The translations under genes were made by a program, and so were the position numbers. A stretch of DNA of 64,000 bases from Rodentibacter pneumotropicus DSM 21403 (GTDB lineage Bacteria > Pseudomonadota > Gammaproteobacteria > Enterobacterales > Pasteurellaceae): NCBI RefSeq assembly GCF_000379905.1, contig NZ_KB904056.1, forward strand, positions 116,712-180,711, read 5' to 3'. The notes beneath the pieces were generated by a model, which was not told the origin of the DNA, did no database searches, and saw nothing but the letters and a program-made list of their open reading frames with translations. Positions 1-8,443 of this stretch are shown piece by piece; positions within the stretch are counted from its first letter, which is position 1, and every line of letters begins with the position of its first letter.

Positions 1-1
1 A

Positions 2-304
2 ATTGAAGTTCCAACCTTAGATGGTCGGGTAAAACTCAAAATTCCTGCGGAAACCCAAACCGGAAAATTGTTCAGAATGCGTGGCAAAGGTGTAGCCTCT
101 AACCGTAGCGGTTATGCTGGCGATTTAATCTGCCGCATTGTAGTGGAAACGCCAGTGAACCTAAACAGTAAACAAAAAGAATTACTGAAGGAACTTGAAG
201 AAAGTTTTCAAGGTAAAGGATTAAGTAAGCATAGCCCGAAATCCTCCGGCTTTTTGGATGGCGTGAAGAAATTCTTTGATAATCTCGGTAAATCCGATAA
301 ATAA
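2..304 (+). CDS. dnaJ: DnaJ chaperone, C-terminal end (partial)
   Basis: This is the last 100 residues of the Hsp40 co-chaperone DnaJ, which delivers unfolded clients to DnaK and stimulates its ATPase. The gene starts before the window; the reading frame is open from base 2. The visible part matches the end of C-terminal domain II, with a typical stretch around [15 protein letters not shown] followed by the VVETPVNLN strand and the dimerisation helix. The J-domain and zinc fingers are outside the window, so they cannot be checked. A stem-loop terminator follows the stop codon directly. Confidence 0.95.
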   Translation: MEVPTLDGRVKLKIPAETQTGKLFRMRGKGVASNRSGYAGDLICRIVVETPVNLNSKQKELLKELEESFQGKGLSKHSPKSSGFLDGVKKFFDNLGKSDK

Positions 305-316
305 AAAAACTTGAGT

Positions 317-347
317 AAAAAAAGCCCGTACTTTTCGGGCTTTTTTA
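317..347 (+). terminator. Rho-independent terminator of dnaJ
   Basis: A stem of AAAAAAGCCCG pairs with CGGGCTTTTTT around a seven-base loop and runs into a T-rich tail, 13 bases after the dnaJ stop. Confidence 0.85.
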
Positions 348-362
348 TTTGACTTATAGCAA

Positions 363-388
363 AAGTGCGGTGATTTTTGACCGCACTT
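363..388. terminator. Inverted uptake-signal pair between dnaJ and tcyP
   Basis: AAGTGCGGT at 363-371 and ACCGCACTT at 380-388 form an inverted pair with an eight-base loop between two convergent genes. Such paired uptake signals can fold as hairpins and are commonly taken as bidirectional terminators in this family. Confidence 0.6.
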
Positions 389-437
389 GATGATTTAAAC
401 AGAATGTAAAACCACAAAATAGAAATATCAATGAAAT

Positions 438-463
438 GTAGGGACACACTGCGTGTGTCCTAC
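438..463. repeat. Short dispersed palindrome, copy 1
   Basis: GTAGGGACACAC and GTGTGTCCTAC flank a TGC centre, giving an almost perfect palindrome with one bulged G. A related sequence occurs at 7285-7307 and a further diverged inverted copy near 7342-7362. It looks like a REP-type short element; no transposase is nearby. Confidence 0.6.
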
Positions 464-511
464 GAATATCATCTTTGTGTCGTGGTTACCCCATATTGAG
501 TTTAAAATTAT

Positions 512-1846
512 TTATTCTTTTAATTTCAACCATTTACTGCTTAACGTTCCCGCCGTCATTGCACCGTTTACATTTAATGCGGTACGTCCCATATCAATAA
601 GCGGTTCGATTGAAATCAACAAACCGACTAATTCTAGCGGTAAACCTAAGGTTGAAAGCACCACGATCGCAGCAAAAGTTGCCCCGCCGCCTACCCCGGC
701 AATACCAAAGGAAGAAATCGCCACGACTAAAACAAGAGTCGTAATATAACTCACGCTAAAGGGATCTATGCCTACCGTTGGTGCAATCATGGCAGCTAAC
801 ATCGCTGGATAAATCCCCGCGCAGCCATTTTGTCCGATTGTCGCACCAAAAGTGGCTGAGAAATTCGCAATAGCCGGATTATTACCAAGTTTACCCGTTT
901 GCGTTTCGATATTAAGTGGAATAGTCGCTGCGCTTGAACGAGAGCTAAAAGAAAAAGCGAGAGTCGGCATCACTTTTTTGTAATATTGAATAGGACTGAT
1001 ACCGGATAATAAAAGCAATACACCATGCACAATAAACATCAAGAAGATCGCAATATAAGAAGCAACAATGAAGCTACCTAGATTCAGAATATCCGCCCAT
1101 TTTGAAGTTGCCCCCACTTTAATCATTAATGCAAATACCCCATAAGGCGTTAAACGAATGACAAAACGTACTAAACGTGCGACTAATTTATTCAGTGTTT
1201 CAACACCTTGTGCTATGCGATCACCCAGTTCTTGATTTTCTTTACGCAAACTCAACGCCGCTACGCCTAAAAATGCAGAGAAAATCACCACACTAATAAC
1301 AGAGGTCGGATTCGCCCCTGTTAATTCGGCAAACGGATTCTTTGGAATAAAAGAAAGCAACATTGCCGGCACACTTAATGCATTAATTTGATCCGCACGG
1401 CCCAATACTCGGGTTTGAGCGGCAAGCTCACGTTCACCGGCGACTAAACCTTCCGCCGTTAAACCGAATATTTGCACCATAATAATTCCGATAAAAGCGG
1501 CAATAGCGGTGGTGACAAGTAATACGGAAAGGACGCTAAAGCTGATTTTTCCTAAAGAGCGTGCCTCATTTAATCGGGTAATTGCCGATAAAATTGAAAC
1601 AAAGACTAATGGCATCACGATCATTTGTAATAAACGAACATAGCCTCCTCCTACAAGATTAATCCAATCTAATGCGGTTTTAATCATTCCTTCATCACCA
1701 ATGTTTTGTAGCAATGCCCCCATACCTAAACCAAGCACTAAACCAACAAAAACGGTTTGTCCCAATTTCTGGTTTTTTTTATAAAGATAGCCTAACAGCA
1801 CAAGAATCAGTGCAAAAACGGCTAAAGTAAGAAATAACATATTCAT
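512..1846 (-). CDS. tcyP: L-cystine:proton/sodium symporter TcyP (DAACS family)
   Basis: This 444-residue membrane protein of the dicarboxylate/amino acid:cation symporter family resembles the E. coli cystine carrier YdjN/TcyP. It has a hydrophobic N-terminus, about eight membrane segments, and the serine-rich re-entrant loop SFSSRSSAATIPLN near residues 312-325 that is characteristic of the family. It would import cystine as a sulfur source. An AGGAG stands just before the chosen first ATG; a second ATG two codons later is possible. The gene converges on dnaJ and stands alone, not in an operon with modABC. Substrate assignment to cystine rather than glutamate rests on overall resemblance and is less sure than the family. 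Confidence 0.85.
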   Translation of the reverse strand: MNMLFLTLAVFALILVLLGYLYKKNQKLGQTVFVGLVLGLGMGALLQNIGDEGMIKTALDWINLVGGGYVRLLQMIVMPLVFVSILSAITRLNEARSLGKISFSVLSVLLVTTAIAAFIGIIMVQIFGLTAEGLVAGERELAAQTRVLGRADQINALSVPAMLLSFIPKNPFAELTGANPTSVISVVIFSAFLGVAALSLRKENQELGDRIAQGVETLNKLVARLVRFVIRLTPYGVFALMIKVGATSKWADILNLGSFIVASYIAIFLMFIVHGVLLLLSGISPIQYYKKVMPTLAFSFSSRSSAATIPLNIETQTGKLGNNPAIANFSATFGATIGQNGCAGIYPAMLAAMIAPTVGIDPFSVSYITTLVLVVAISSFGIAGVGGGATFAAIVVLSTLGLPLELVGLLISIEPLIDMGRTALNVNGAMTAGTLSSKWLKLKE

Positions 1847-1942
1847 ATTCTCCTATAAATTCAGGTGGCGATATTAGATAGACTTCCTCATAAAAGATCT
1901 AATCGTTTTTTGTTATAGCTTATAATTTTATGGAATATCATT

Positions 1943-2998
1943 TTAAACAACGGAGACCGCTTTTATTTGTACATAAACATTCATACCAACCGTAAAATGC
2001 AATTCATTCTGCGCCCATTTGCTAATACTAGCCCAAATCCTATACCCTTCCACTAACACGGCAATATCCACTCGAGAATCCTGTATGTCAATTTGTGCAA
2101 TTTGACCTTGTAAAATATTACGAATACTGGTTTGTTGCGGTTTATGCAAGGCGATTGAAACATCGGAACTATAAATACAAATGCGTACAAGCTCCCCCAC
2201 TTCCGCATTCATTTGATGAATCCAAAGTAATTGTTCTCCCAACGAAAGTGCGGTCATTTTATAAGGCGGATTATGCAAATGTACGGGTAAGGCTAAAACA
2301 CTACTCTGCTCATTTTCCCCTTTCCATGGTGCAAAAATCGCACTGTTCCAAATTCGCTCCACAGAACCGTAGGCTTTTACTTTCCCGTTTTCCATTAATA
2401 CCACCCGATCTGCGAGTCGTAATAATTCATCTAAACTATGTGTGACATACAAAATGGGAATATTAATTTCTTGAGAAAGTCGTTCCAAATAGTGCATTAA
2501 TTCCCGTTTACGCGGTAAATCTAACGCAGAGAGGGGTTCATCCATCAATAACATTTCCGGATCAGTGAACAACGCGCGTCCAATAGCAACACGCTGCTTT
2601 TCCCCACCAGAAAGAGTGAGCGGATAACGTTTCAATAAATGACTTATGCCAAGCAATTCGACAATATAATCAAATTCTTCTTTTGAAACATTTTTCGCAC
2701 CATAACATAAATTGCCTTTCACCGTATAATGCGGAAACAAACGGGCATCCTGAAACACATAACCGATTTTACGCAAATGAATAGGCACATTTTGTTGTGT
2801 TTCGGTATCAATTAAAGTACGGTCATTTAATCGGATAAATCCCTCATCAGGTTGCGTGAGTCCGCTCACTAAATTAATTAAAGCGGTTTTCCCCGCACCG
2901 GACAAACCGAAAATAGCCGTCACACCTTGAATAGGAATCTGCAAATTTGCCTGTAATGCCAATTTTCCTAATTGCTTTTTTATATTAATTTGCAACAT
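1943..2998 (-). CDS. modC: Molybdate ABC transporter ATPase ModC
   Basis: ModC hydrolyses ATP to drive molybdate import through ModB. Its 351 residues match the family length. Walker A GLSGAGKT lies at residues 31-38, the ABC signature LSGGEKQR at 129-136 and Walker B MLLMDEP at 149-155. The last 65 or so residues form a TOBE (molybdate-binding) domain. The ModC start overlaps the end of modB by 14 bases, so translation is probably coupled. Order on the minus strand is modA, modB, modC. Confidence 0.97.
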   Translation of the reverse strand: MLQINIKKQLGKLALQANLQIPIQGVTAIFGLSGAGKTALINLVSGLTQPDEGFIRLNDRTLIDTETQQNVPIHLRKIGYVFQDARLFPHYTVKGNLCYGAKNVSKEEFDYIVELLGISHLLKRYPLTLSGGEKQRVAIGRALFTDPEMLLMDEPLSALDLPRKRELMHYLERLSQEINIPILYVTHSLDELLRLADRVVLMENGKVKAYGSVERIWNSAIFAPWKGENEQSSVLALPVHLHNPPYKMTALSLGEQLLWIHQMNAEVGELVRICIYSSDVSIALHKPQQTSIRNILQGQIAQIDIQDSRVDIAVLVEGYRIWASISKWAQNELHFTVGMNVYVQIKAVSVV

Positions 2999-3713
2999 TG
3001 CCTTGCCCTAATTGTTTCTGCATACGTTTACCAAGCCATTCTGAGGCAAGTAATGAAATGAATGAAAGTATAATCGCAAATAGGCATAAACGTGCGGTTT
3101 GCGCCTCAGCACCCGGTGTTTGAATGAAAGAGTACATAGCAAGGGGAATAGTTTGAGTTTCACCGGCAATATTGGAGACAAAAGTAATGGTTGCACCAAA
3201 CTCCCCTAATGAGCGGGCAAAACCTAATATCAATCCGGCTAATACGCCCGGAAGTGACAGGGGGAAAGTAATTGTAAAAAAGACACGCCATGGGGAAGCA
3301 CCCAAAGTTTGTGCTGCCCGTTCAAGCCTAATATCAATACTTTCAAGAGAAAGGCGAATCGCCCGAACAACGAGAGGAAAAGCAACTACCGCCGAAGCAA
3401 GCACCGCCCCTTTCCAACTAAACCCAAAAGACACGCCAAACCATTGATATAAATACTGTCCGATAAATCCGTTTCGCCCCATTCCTACCAGCAATAAATA
3501 GCCAATCACAACGGGAGGCAGCACCAAAGGTAAATGAACAATGCCACTCACTAAGGACTTACCATAAAAATTTTTACGTGCCAAAATCCACGCCACAAAA
3601 ATCGCCGGAGGTAAACACCAAAGCACTGCATTAAACGCCACACTTAGGCTCAGACGAATCGCATCTGTTTCTAAGGGGCTGAGATTGAATAGGGAAAGAA
3701 ATTGAGTGAGCAA
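2985..3713 (-). CDS. modB: Molybdate ABC transporter permease ModB
   Basis: This 242-residue inner-membrane permease has five to six hydrophobic segments and the conserved cytoplasmic EAA loop ([14 protein letters not shown], about residues 133-146), which docks onto ModC. It sits between modA (66-base gap) and modC (14-base overlap) in the usual modABC order. It forms the molybdate channel of the importer. Confidence 0.96.
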   Translation of the reverse strand: MLTQFLSLFNLSPLETDAIRLSLSVAFNAVLWCLPPAIFVAWILARKNFYGKSLVSGIVHLPLVLPPVVIGYLLLVGMGRNGFIGQYLYQWFGVSFGFSWKGAVLASAVVAFPLVVRAIRLSLESIDIRLERAAQTLGASPWRVFFTITFPLSLPGVLAGLILGFARSLGEFGATITFVSNIAGETQTIPLAMYSFIQTPGAEAQTARLCLFAIILSFISLLASEWLGKRMQKQLGQGNVAN

Positions 3714-3779
3714 ATTACATTTCCTTATAACGCTTAAAGTAGGAATAGGATTTTAACAAAAAGGACAAACTCTAGCCCC

Positions 3780-4544
3780 TCATTTCACGGAGAAACCGTA
3801 ACTTTCAAACACTTTTTTCGCTGCGTCAGAAGCAAGATATTTTAAGAAATCACGGGAATTCGCATTATCTTGCTCTTTCAAAATCGCCATCGGATATGCG
3901 ATCGGTTGATAACTCTCTGCCGGAAATACTCCCACCGTTTTCACTTTTTGACTCACTTTCGCATCGGTGCTATACACAATACCATAAGACGTTTCAGCCC
4001 GTTCAGCTAAGACTAATGCAGCACGTACATCTTTGGCTCGCGCTAAACGATCTTTCACTTTATCCCACAAATTCAGTTTGATTAGGGCTTCTTCCGCATA
4101 TTGTCCGGCCGGAACGTGTGCAGGATCTCCAACGGATAAATAACTGTCTTTTAAGGCATTCACCCACTCACCTTTGGAAATATCCACAGAATCGACCGCA
4201 CTTTTCACCGAGGCAATTAATACCAACTCATTCCCAGCTAACACTTTTTCCGTTTCTTTCACCGTTAAATTTTTCTCAGAAAGATATTTCATCCACTTAT
4301 TACTGGCTGAAATAAAAATATCAGCCGGTGCGCCTTCTTCTATTTGTTTTGCCAAGGTTGAAGAAGAAGCAAAAGAAAATACGACATTATTTTTAGGATT
4401 TTGTCTTGCGTAATCCACCGCCACATTTTGCAACACATCCTTCATTGAGGCAGCTGCAAACACCGTAACTTTTGCTGGAGTCGCTAAAGAAACACTAAAA
4501 CCAATCACAAAAAGTGCGGTTGAAATTTGGGTTAATTTTTTCAT
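3780..4544 (-). CDS. modA: Molybdate-binding periplasmic protein ModA
   Basis: ModA captures molybdate or tungstate in the periplasm and hands it to ModBC. The protein has 254 residues with a cleavable signal peptide over about residues 1-23, then the typical start VTVFAAASMKD and a second conserved patch FASSSTLAKQIEEGAPADIF. A DNA uptake signal at 4512-4520 encodes T9-A10-L11 inside the signal peptide. The gene is first of modABC and is read away from the divergent regulator modE. A candidate ModE operator lies just upstream of the start. Confidence 0.96.
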   Translation of the reverse strand: MKKLTQISTALFVIGFSVSLATPAKVTVFAAASMKDVLQNVAVDYARQNPKNNVVFSFASSSTLAKQIEEGAPADIFISASNKWMKYLSEKNLTVKETEKVLAGNELVLIASVKSAVDSVDISKGEWVNALKDSYLSVGDPAHVPAGQYAEEALIKLNLWDKVKDRLARAKDVRAALVLAERAETSYGIVYSTDAKVSQKVKTVGVFPAESYQPIAYPMAILKEQDNANSRDFLKYLASDAAKKVFESYGFSVK

Positions 4545-4566
4545 TATTTTCTTCTATGCCGAATAA

Positions 4567-4590
4567 CGTTATTTATTTGATTATATATTG
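4567..4590. promoter_or_regulatory. Candidate ModE operator upstream of modA
   Basis: CGTTATTTA at 4567-4575 and TATATATTG at 4582-4590 are separated by six bases, close to the two-half-site ModE pattern CGnTATATA-N6-TATATAnCG. The left half has one mismatch and the right half two. It lies 23 bases upstream of the modA start, where bound ModE-molybdate would block transcription. Confidence 0.55.
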
Positions 4591-4619
4591 AGATAAAAAA
4601 TAGCGATACGTAAAAATTT

Positions 4620-4643
4620 GGTTTTATCATAAAATATATAACG
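4620..4643. promoter_or_regulatory. Second candidate ModE half-site or operator
   Basis: TATATAACG at 4635-4643 is a perfect right half-site; the matching left half at 4620-4628 is poor (6 of 9). It lies about 80 bases before modE, so it could serve modE autoregulation or strengthen repression of modA. Confidence 0.35.
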
Positions 4644-4725
4644 CTCAGAATCTGTGGACACGTTATTTTCACCTAGCTTTATCGGAAAAATTGCCCACAG
4701 TTTCAATTATCATAAAGGGAATCCT

Positions 4726-5493
4726 ATGAAAAATACTGAAATTTTACTCACCATAAAACTTAAACAGATGCTCTTTATTGATCCCAAACGGGTTCGCTTA
4801 CTCAAAGAAATTCAGCAATGCGGTTCGATAAATCAAGCGGCAAAAAATGCCAAAGTCAGCTACAAAAGTGCGTGGGATCATCTTGAAGCCATGAACAAGC
4901 TCAGCCCTTCCCCTTTGCTGGAACGCAATACAGGGGGAAAAAATGGGGGTGGTACGGTTTTAACAAGCTATGCGGAACGTTTACTCCAACTTTATGATTT
5001 ATTAGAAAAAACCCAAGATCATGCATTCAAAATTTTACAAGATGAATCTGTGCCGCTTGATAATCTGCTTACCGCCACCGCACGCTTTGCCCTACAAAGT
5101 AGTGCACGTAATCAATTCTTCGGCAGGGTTGCACGCCAACGAATGATGGATTCCCGTTGTATTGTGGAGGTAAACATAGAAGGATTGCCAACCCCCTTAC
5201 AAGTATCCATAACCACAAAAAGTGCCTCACGTTTGAAATTAATGACAGAAAAGGAAGTAATACTGATGTTTAAAGCCCCTTGGGTGAAAATGGCGAAACA
5301 GCCTTTGGAAAATCAGACAAATCAATTTCCCGTGAGCATCAAATCACTCAATGAGGAAGAAGCTATTTTAGTTTTTGATGATACAGAGATGGAATTTTGT
5401 GCAACAATCACACAACCAAATCAATGGCAAATTGAGCAACAAATTTGGTTGCATATCGATCCGGAACAAATTATTTTGGCGACATTGGAATAA
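4726..5493 (+). CDS. modE: Molybdate-responsive transcriptional regulator ModE
   Basis: ModE binds molybdate and represses modABC while activating molybdoenzyme genes. The N-terminal winged helix-turn-helix (about residues 15-110, with the typical AAKNAKVSYKSAWDHLEAMN recognition region) is followed by two Mop/TOBE-like molybdate-binding domains. I chose the ATG at 4726, giving 255 residues, because it has an AAAGGGA ribosome site just upstream and begins where E. coli ModE begins; an upstream ATG at 4654 would add 24 unmatched residues. It is divergent from modABC. Confidence 0.92.
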   Translation: MKNTEILLTIKLKQMLFIDPKRVRLLKEIQQCGSINQAAKNAKVSYKSAWDHLEAMNKLSPSPLLERNTGGKNGGGTVLTSYAERLLQLYDLLEKTQDHAFKILQDESVPLDNLLTATARFALQSSARNQFFGRVARQRMMDSRCIVEVNIEGLPTPLQVSITTKSASRLKLMTEKEVILMFKAPWVKMAKQPLENQTNQFPVSIKSLNEEEAILVFDDTEMEFCATITQPNQWQIEQQIWLHIDPEQIILATLE

Positions 5494-5506
5494 ATTTTTG
5501 ATAAGA

Positions 5507-5531
5507 AAAACGGCTGATATTCAGCCGTTTT
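5507..5531. terminator. Bidirectional terminator between modE and the TorD-family gene
   Basis: AAAACGGCTGA and TCAGCCGTTTT flank a three-base loop, with T-rich ends in both directions between convergent genes. Confidence 0.8.
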
Positions 5532-5556
5532 GCCAATAAGGAAGATTTAATTCATC

Positions 5557-6123
5557 TTAAATATTGCGATTTTCCTCTAATTCATCCGCCATTGCTGCTA
5601 AAATTTCGCGTGTTAAGTACGCTAAAGAACGATAAAAAGGTAAAGTAGCATAGGTTTCTATTTGCGTTAGAAATTTCGCAGCACAAGGCAATAAGAAGGC
5701 TTCAAATAGGGTTCGTTGTGCAGAAACGGAATCAACGTTATCCTCCAACCAAGAAGCAGTCAGCAAAAGTAATGCAAAATGATCAGCACGTTCCACTTCC
5801 GGCATACCACGTTCATTACGAAAAGCCATAAAATCCGCCACATCAATATCATAAGAGGAAATGGCTGTGGCAACTTTACCTTCCGTACCAAGCAATTTTT
5901 GATACTCTTCATTTAACAATGTGAGGTCAATTTTTAACTGGAGATTATCTAACGCTGTTTGACTTTCTTTATCCGCATCTAATGCCCATACTTGATCTAA
6001 GCCTTTTTGTTGCAACCAATCAAAAACACCGGCAAGCACCGAGTCTGTTGGGGCGCGATAAAATAAATTACCGAATAAACGACTAATTAAAGAAAAATTA
6101 TTAAGTGGCTTTTCTGTACTCAT
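5557..6123 (-). CDS. TorD/DmsD-family chaperone, YcdY-like
   Basis: This 188-residue, mainly helical cytoplasmic protein belongs to the TorD family of chaperones that help fold and load molybdenum or other redox enzymes. It is closest in outline to E. coli YcdY: the block FLAFRNERGMP-like (here FMAFRNERGMP) followed by ADHFALLLLTASWLED and the LLPCAAKFLTQIETYATLPFY stretch line up with it. Its ATG overlaps the stop of the oxidoreductase gene upstream in an ATGA arrangement, so the two are translationally coupled. No molybdoenzyme gene is adjacent, so the client is unknown. It lies next to the molybdate transport locus but converges with it. Confidence 0.8.
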   Translation of the reverse strand: MSTEKPLNNFSLISRLFGNLFYRAPTDSVLAGVFDWLQQKGLDQVWALDADKESQTALDNLQLKIDLTLLNEEYQKLLGTEGKVATAISSYDIDVADFMAFRNERGMPEVERADHFALLLLTASWLEDNVDSVSAQRTLFEAFLLPCAAKFLTQIETYATLPFYRSLAYLTREILAAMADELEENRNI

Positions 6124-6731
6124 ACTGCTTTTCCATTTAAAAGTGCGGTCAATTTTTCCCGTGTTTTTTGCTCAACGATATCCAACATTGCGTGACGTGC
6201 CTCATCATCAATTAAATGAAGATCACCAAATAACTCATAGGTTACATTTTCAATACCGCAATAATTAAACAAACCGTTCACGAGACAATGATCAAGGGAT
6301 TTATCAATGCCAAATTCTTTATACTTATCCACATTGCTGCCAAGTGTGATGAATTGCTGCATTTGTTTCCCTTTAAGTAAGCCAACGGATTCGCCATTTT
6401 CTGTTTTATAAGCAAACCCATGACTTAACACCCGATCCAAATACCCTTTCAAAATCGCCGGAAAACCCATCCACCAAAGGGGATAAACGAGCGTAAGTAA
6501 ATCGGCTTGCTGAATAAGATCATGTTCATATTTAACTTCTTCGGGAATAACACCATTATTCACCGCTTGTAATTCTTCAAAAGAAATGATCGGATTAAAA
6601 TCTAGGGTATAGAGATCACGGAATTGGGTTTCCACCCCAAGACTTTGGCTGGTTTTCACCACACAATCTGCCACAGCACGCCCAAAACTGCCTTTAGAAT
6701 TAGGATGAGCAAAAATAATGAGATGATTCAT
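6120..6731 (-). CDS. NAD(P)H-dependent oxidoreductase, flavodoxin-like fold (NQO1/KefF/YwrO type)
   Basis: This 203-residue protein has the flavodoxin-like fold of quinone reductases. The FMN/FAD phosphate-binding stretch is HPNSKGSFGRA near residues 9-19, and the family-typical block YPLWWMGFPAILKGYLDRV lies near residues 83-101. It probably reduces quinones or other electrophiles with NAD(P)H and bound flavin. Its ATG overlaps the nfeD stop, and its stop overlaps the TorD-family start (both ATGA), which makes a tightly coupled three-gene unit. The physiological substrate cannot be read from the sequence. Confidence 0.8.
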   Translation of the reverse strand: MNHLIIFAHPNSKGSFGRAVADCVVKTSQSLGVETQFRDLYTLDFNPIISFEELQAVNNGVIPEEVKYEHDLIQQADLLTLVYPLWWMGFPAILKGYLDRVLSHGFAYKTENGESVGLLKGKQMQQFITLGSNVDKYKEFGIDKSLDHCLVNGLFNYCGIENVTYELFGDLHLIDDEARHAMLDIVEQKTREKLTALLNGKAV

Positions 6732-7183
6732 TCTGTTACCTTTTCGACAATCAGCGTAATACCTTCTACACGCACAACCTTCACAAGATCATTCACCACA
6801 AGATGCTCGCCTTGAATACGCCAAGTGGTATCACCAAACGCACCACGTCCAATACCATTTACAGCGATTTCCTGCACCGTACCTTGTTTACCCAACATGG
6901 AATGATCACGCTGGTTTAAAGAGCTTTTAGCCTGATCTTGACGATCTTTATTATGCTGGTATTTCCACCAAGCGACAGATAAAATACAAGCTAAAACCCC
7001 ATAAAAGATCGCTAGTCCGACTAATGAAAAAGTGGGAAAAAGAAACTGTACAAGAGCTGTCACCAAAGCGGCTAATCCCCACCAAAGTAAAAATACACCG
7101 GGAATGACAACTTCAGCGATCAACAATACAAAACCTAAAACCACCCAATGCCATAATGTCCATGTGGTCAACCATTCTGCCAT
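6728..7183 (-). CDS. NfeD-family membrane protein (YbbJ-like)
   Basis: NfeD proteins partner with stomatin/SPFH proteins such as QmcA in the inner membrane. This one has 151 residues: about three hydrophobic segments in the first 80 residues, then a soluble OB-fold domain ending in LVKVVRVEGITLIVEK. I placed the start at 7183, where a GGAGAC ribosome site precedes the ATG; an upstream in-frame ATG would add 44 residues across a repeat-bearing intergenic region. The qmcA gene lies directly upstream, as in the E. coli ybbJ-ybbK pair. It overlaps the downstream oxidoreductase gene by four bases. Confidence 0.85.
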   Translation of the reverse strand: MAEWLTTWTLWHWVVLGFVLLIAEVVIPGVFLLWWGLAALVTALVQFLFPTFSLVGLAIFYGVLACILSVAWWKYQHNKDRQDQAKSSLNQRDHSMLGKQGTVQEIAVNGIGRGAFGDTTWRIQGEHLVVNDLVKVVRVEGITLIVEKVTE

Positions 7184-7203
7184 ATTGTCTCCTTTGATAG
7201 AAA

Positions 7204-7229
7204 AAGTGCGGTCAATTTCAACCGCACTT
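7204..7229. terminator. Inverted uptake-signal pair between qmcA and nfeD
   Basis: AAGTGCGGT at 7204-7212 and ACCGCACTT at 7221-7229 form an inverted pair with an eight-base loop. It lies between two genes read in the same direction and could attenuate read-through from qmcA. Confidence 0.5.
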
Positions 7230-7284
7230 TGAAAAATTAGCGGTATTATGTAACAGCTGCAGAAACTTAATTTTTGGTTTATTT

Positions 7285-7362
7285 GTAGGGACACTCTGAG
7301 TGTGTCCGTTATCAAATCAAATTATTTCAGTATATTATAAACGAACACACGCAGTGCGTAGG
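7285..7362. repeat. Short dispersed palindromic repeat, copy 2 with inverted partner
   Basis: GTAGGGACACTCTGAGTGTGTCC at 7285-7307 resembles the palindrome at 438-463, and a diverged inverted relative (GAACACACGCAGTGCGTAGG, about 7343-7362) closes the segment. The two arms enclose about 35 bases of AT-rich sequence. The copies suggest a small mobile or REP-like family. Confidence 0.5.
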
Positions 7363-7402
7363 TTTTGTGCCTTTGTCACGTAATACCGAAAACTAAACAC
7401 AC

Positions 7403-8317
7403 TTAGGCTTTTTTATCACCTTTTAATAATTCTGCAATACCTGCCACAGAACCAATTAAATTGCCTGCCTCCAATGGCATTAATACCACCTTGCTATTTT
7501 GCGAGCCGCCAATTTCTTTTAATGCTTCCGTGTATTTTTGCGCAATGAAGTAATTGATCGCTTTGGTATCACCACTTGCGATAGCTTCGGATACCATTTG
7601 TGTCGCTTTTGCTTCGGCTTCTGCTGCACGCTCACGGGCTTCCGCTTGTAAGAAAGCCTCTTGACGTTCCCCTTCTGCTTTTAAAATACGCGCTTGTTTT
7701 TCCCCTTCCGCCCGTAAAATTTCTGCTTGTCGAATCCCCTCGGCTTCCAACACTTCCGCCCGTTTGTTACGTTCCGCTTTCATTTGGGCATTCATAGAAT
7801 CAATCAATTCACGTGGCGGACGAACATCACGAATTTCAATACGGGTGACTTTAATCCCCCATGGATTTGTGGCTTCATCTACAATCGCAAGCAAACGGCT
7901 ATTAATGGAATCACGCTGCGATAACATTTCGTCCAATTCCATAGAACCGAGAACCGTACGGATATTTGTCATGGTTAAATTAATAATCGCCTGTTCAAGA
8001 TGATTCACCTCATAAGCTGCGCTACGTGCATCAATCACTTGAACAAAACATACCGCATCAATGGCAACATTAGCGTTATCCTTAGAAATGACTTCCTGTG
8101 AAGGAATATCCAACACTTGTTCCATCATATTAATTTTGCGACCGACACGATCCACAAAAGGCACAACAATATTTAAACCGGGCATTAATGTTCGCGTGTA
8201 GCGCCCAAAACGCTCAATTGTCCAGTTATATCCCTGTGGAACAGTTTTAATAGTTGAAAATAAAATAACAATAATGAGTACAAGAAATACTAATGTCGCT
8301 ATGGTTAATCCATCCAT
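7403..8317 (-). CDS. qmcA: SPFH/stomatin-family membrane protein QmcA
   Basis: QmcA is a lipid-raft-type scaffold of the inner membrane. The 304-residue protein has one N-terminal membrane segment (about residues 3-23), then the SPFH/band-7 domain starting near [17 protein letters not shown], and a long charged helix rich in Ala, Glu and Lys (about 185-250) expected to form coiled-coil oligomers. I start it at 8317: the ribosome site GGAGG overlaps the ATG five codons upstream and is correctly spaced for this one. The nfeD partner lies downstream in the same direction. Confidence 0.9.
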   Translation of the reverse strand: MDGLTIATLVFLVLIIVILFSTIKTVPQGYNWTIERFGRYTRTLMPGLNIVVPFVDRVGRKINMMEQVLDIPSQEVISKDNANVAIDAVCFVQVIDARSAAYEVNHLEQAIINLTMTNIRTVLGSMELDEMLSQRDSINSRLLAIVDEATNPWGIKVTRIEIRDVRPPRELIDSMNAQMKAERNKRAEVLEAEGIRQAEILRAEGEKQARILKAEGERQEAFLQAEARERAAEAEAKATQMVSEAIASGDTKAINYFIAQKYTEALKEIGGSQNSKVVLMPLEAGNLIGSVAGIAELLKGDKKA

Positions 8318-8397
8318 TTTGATGTCCTCCATCTGGTTTTAAACGAAAAAAGTCTAACAAATTAGACCGCACTTTGTATAGCGAAATCTAAGCATCT

Positions 8398-8428
8398 AAA
8401 AAAACAAAAAGTGGGCTTTCGCCCACTT
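8398..8428 (-). terminator. Rho-independent terminator of sstT
   Basis: AAGTGGGC and GCCCACTT flank a TTTC loop at 8409-8428, and the minus-strand tail is T-rich. It follows the sstT stop. Confidence 0.85.
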
Positions 8429-8443
8429 CATAAAATAATTGAA

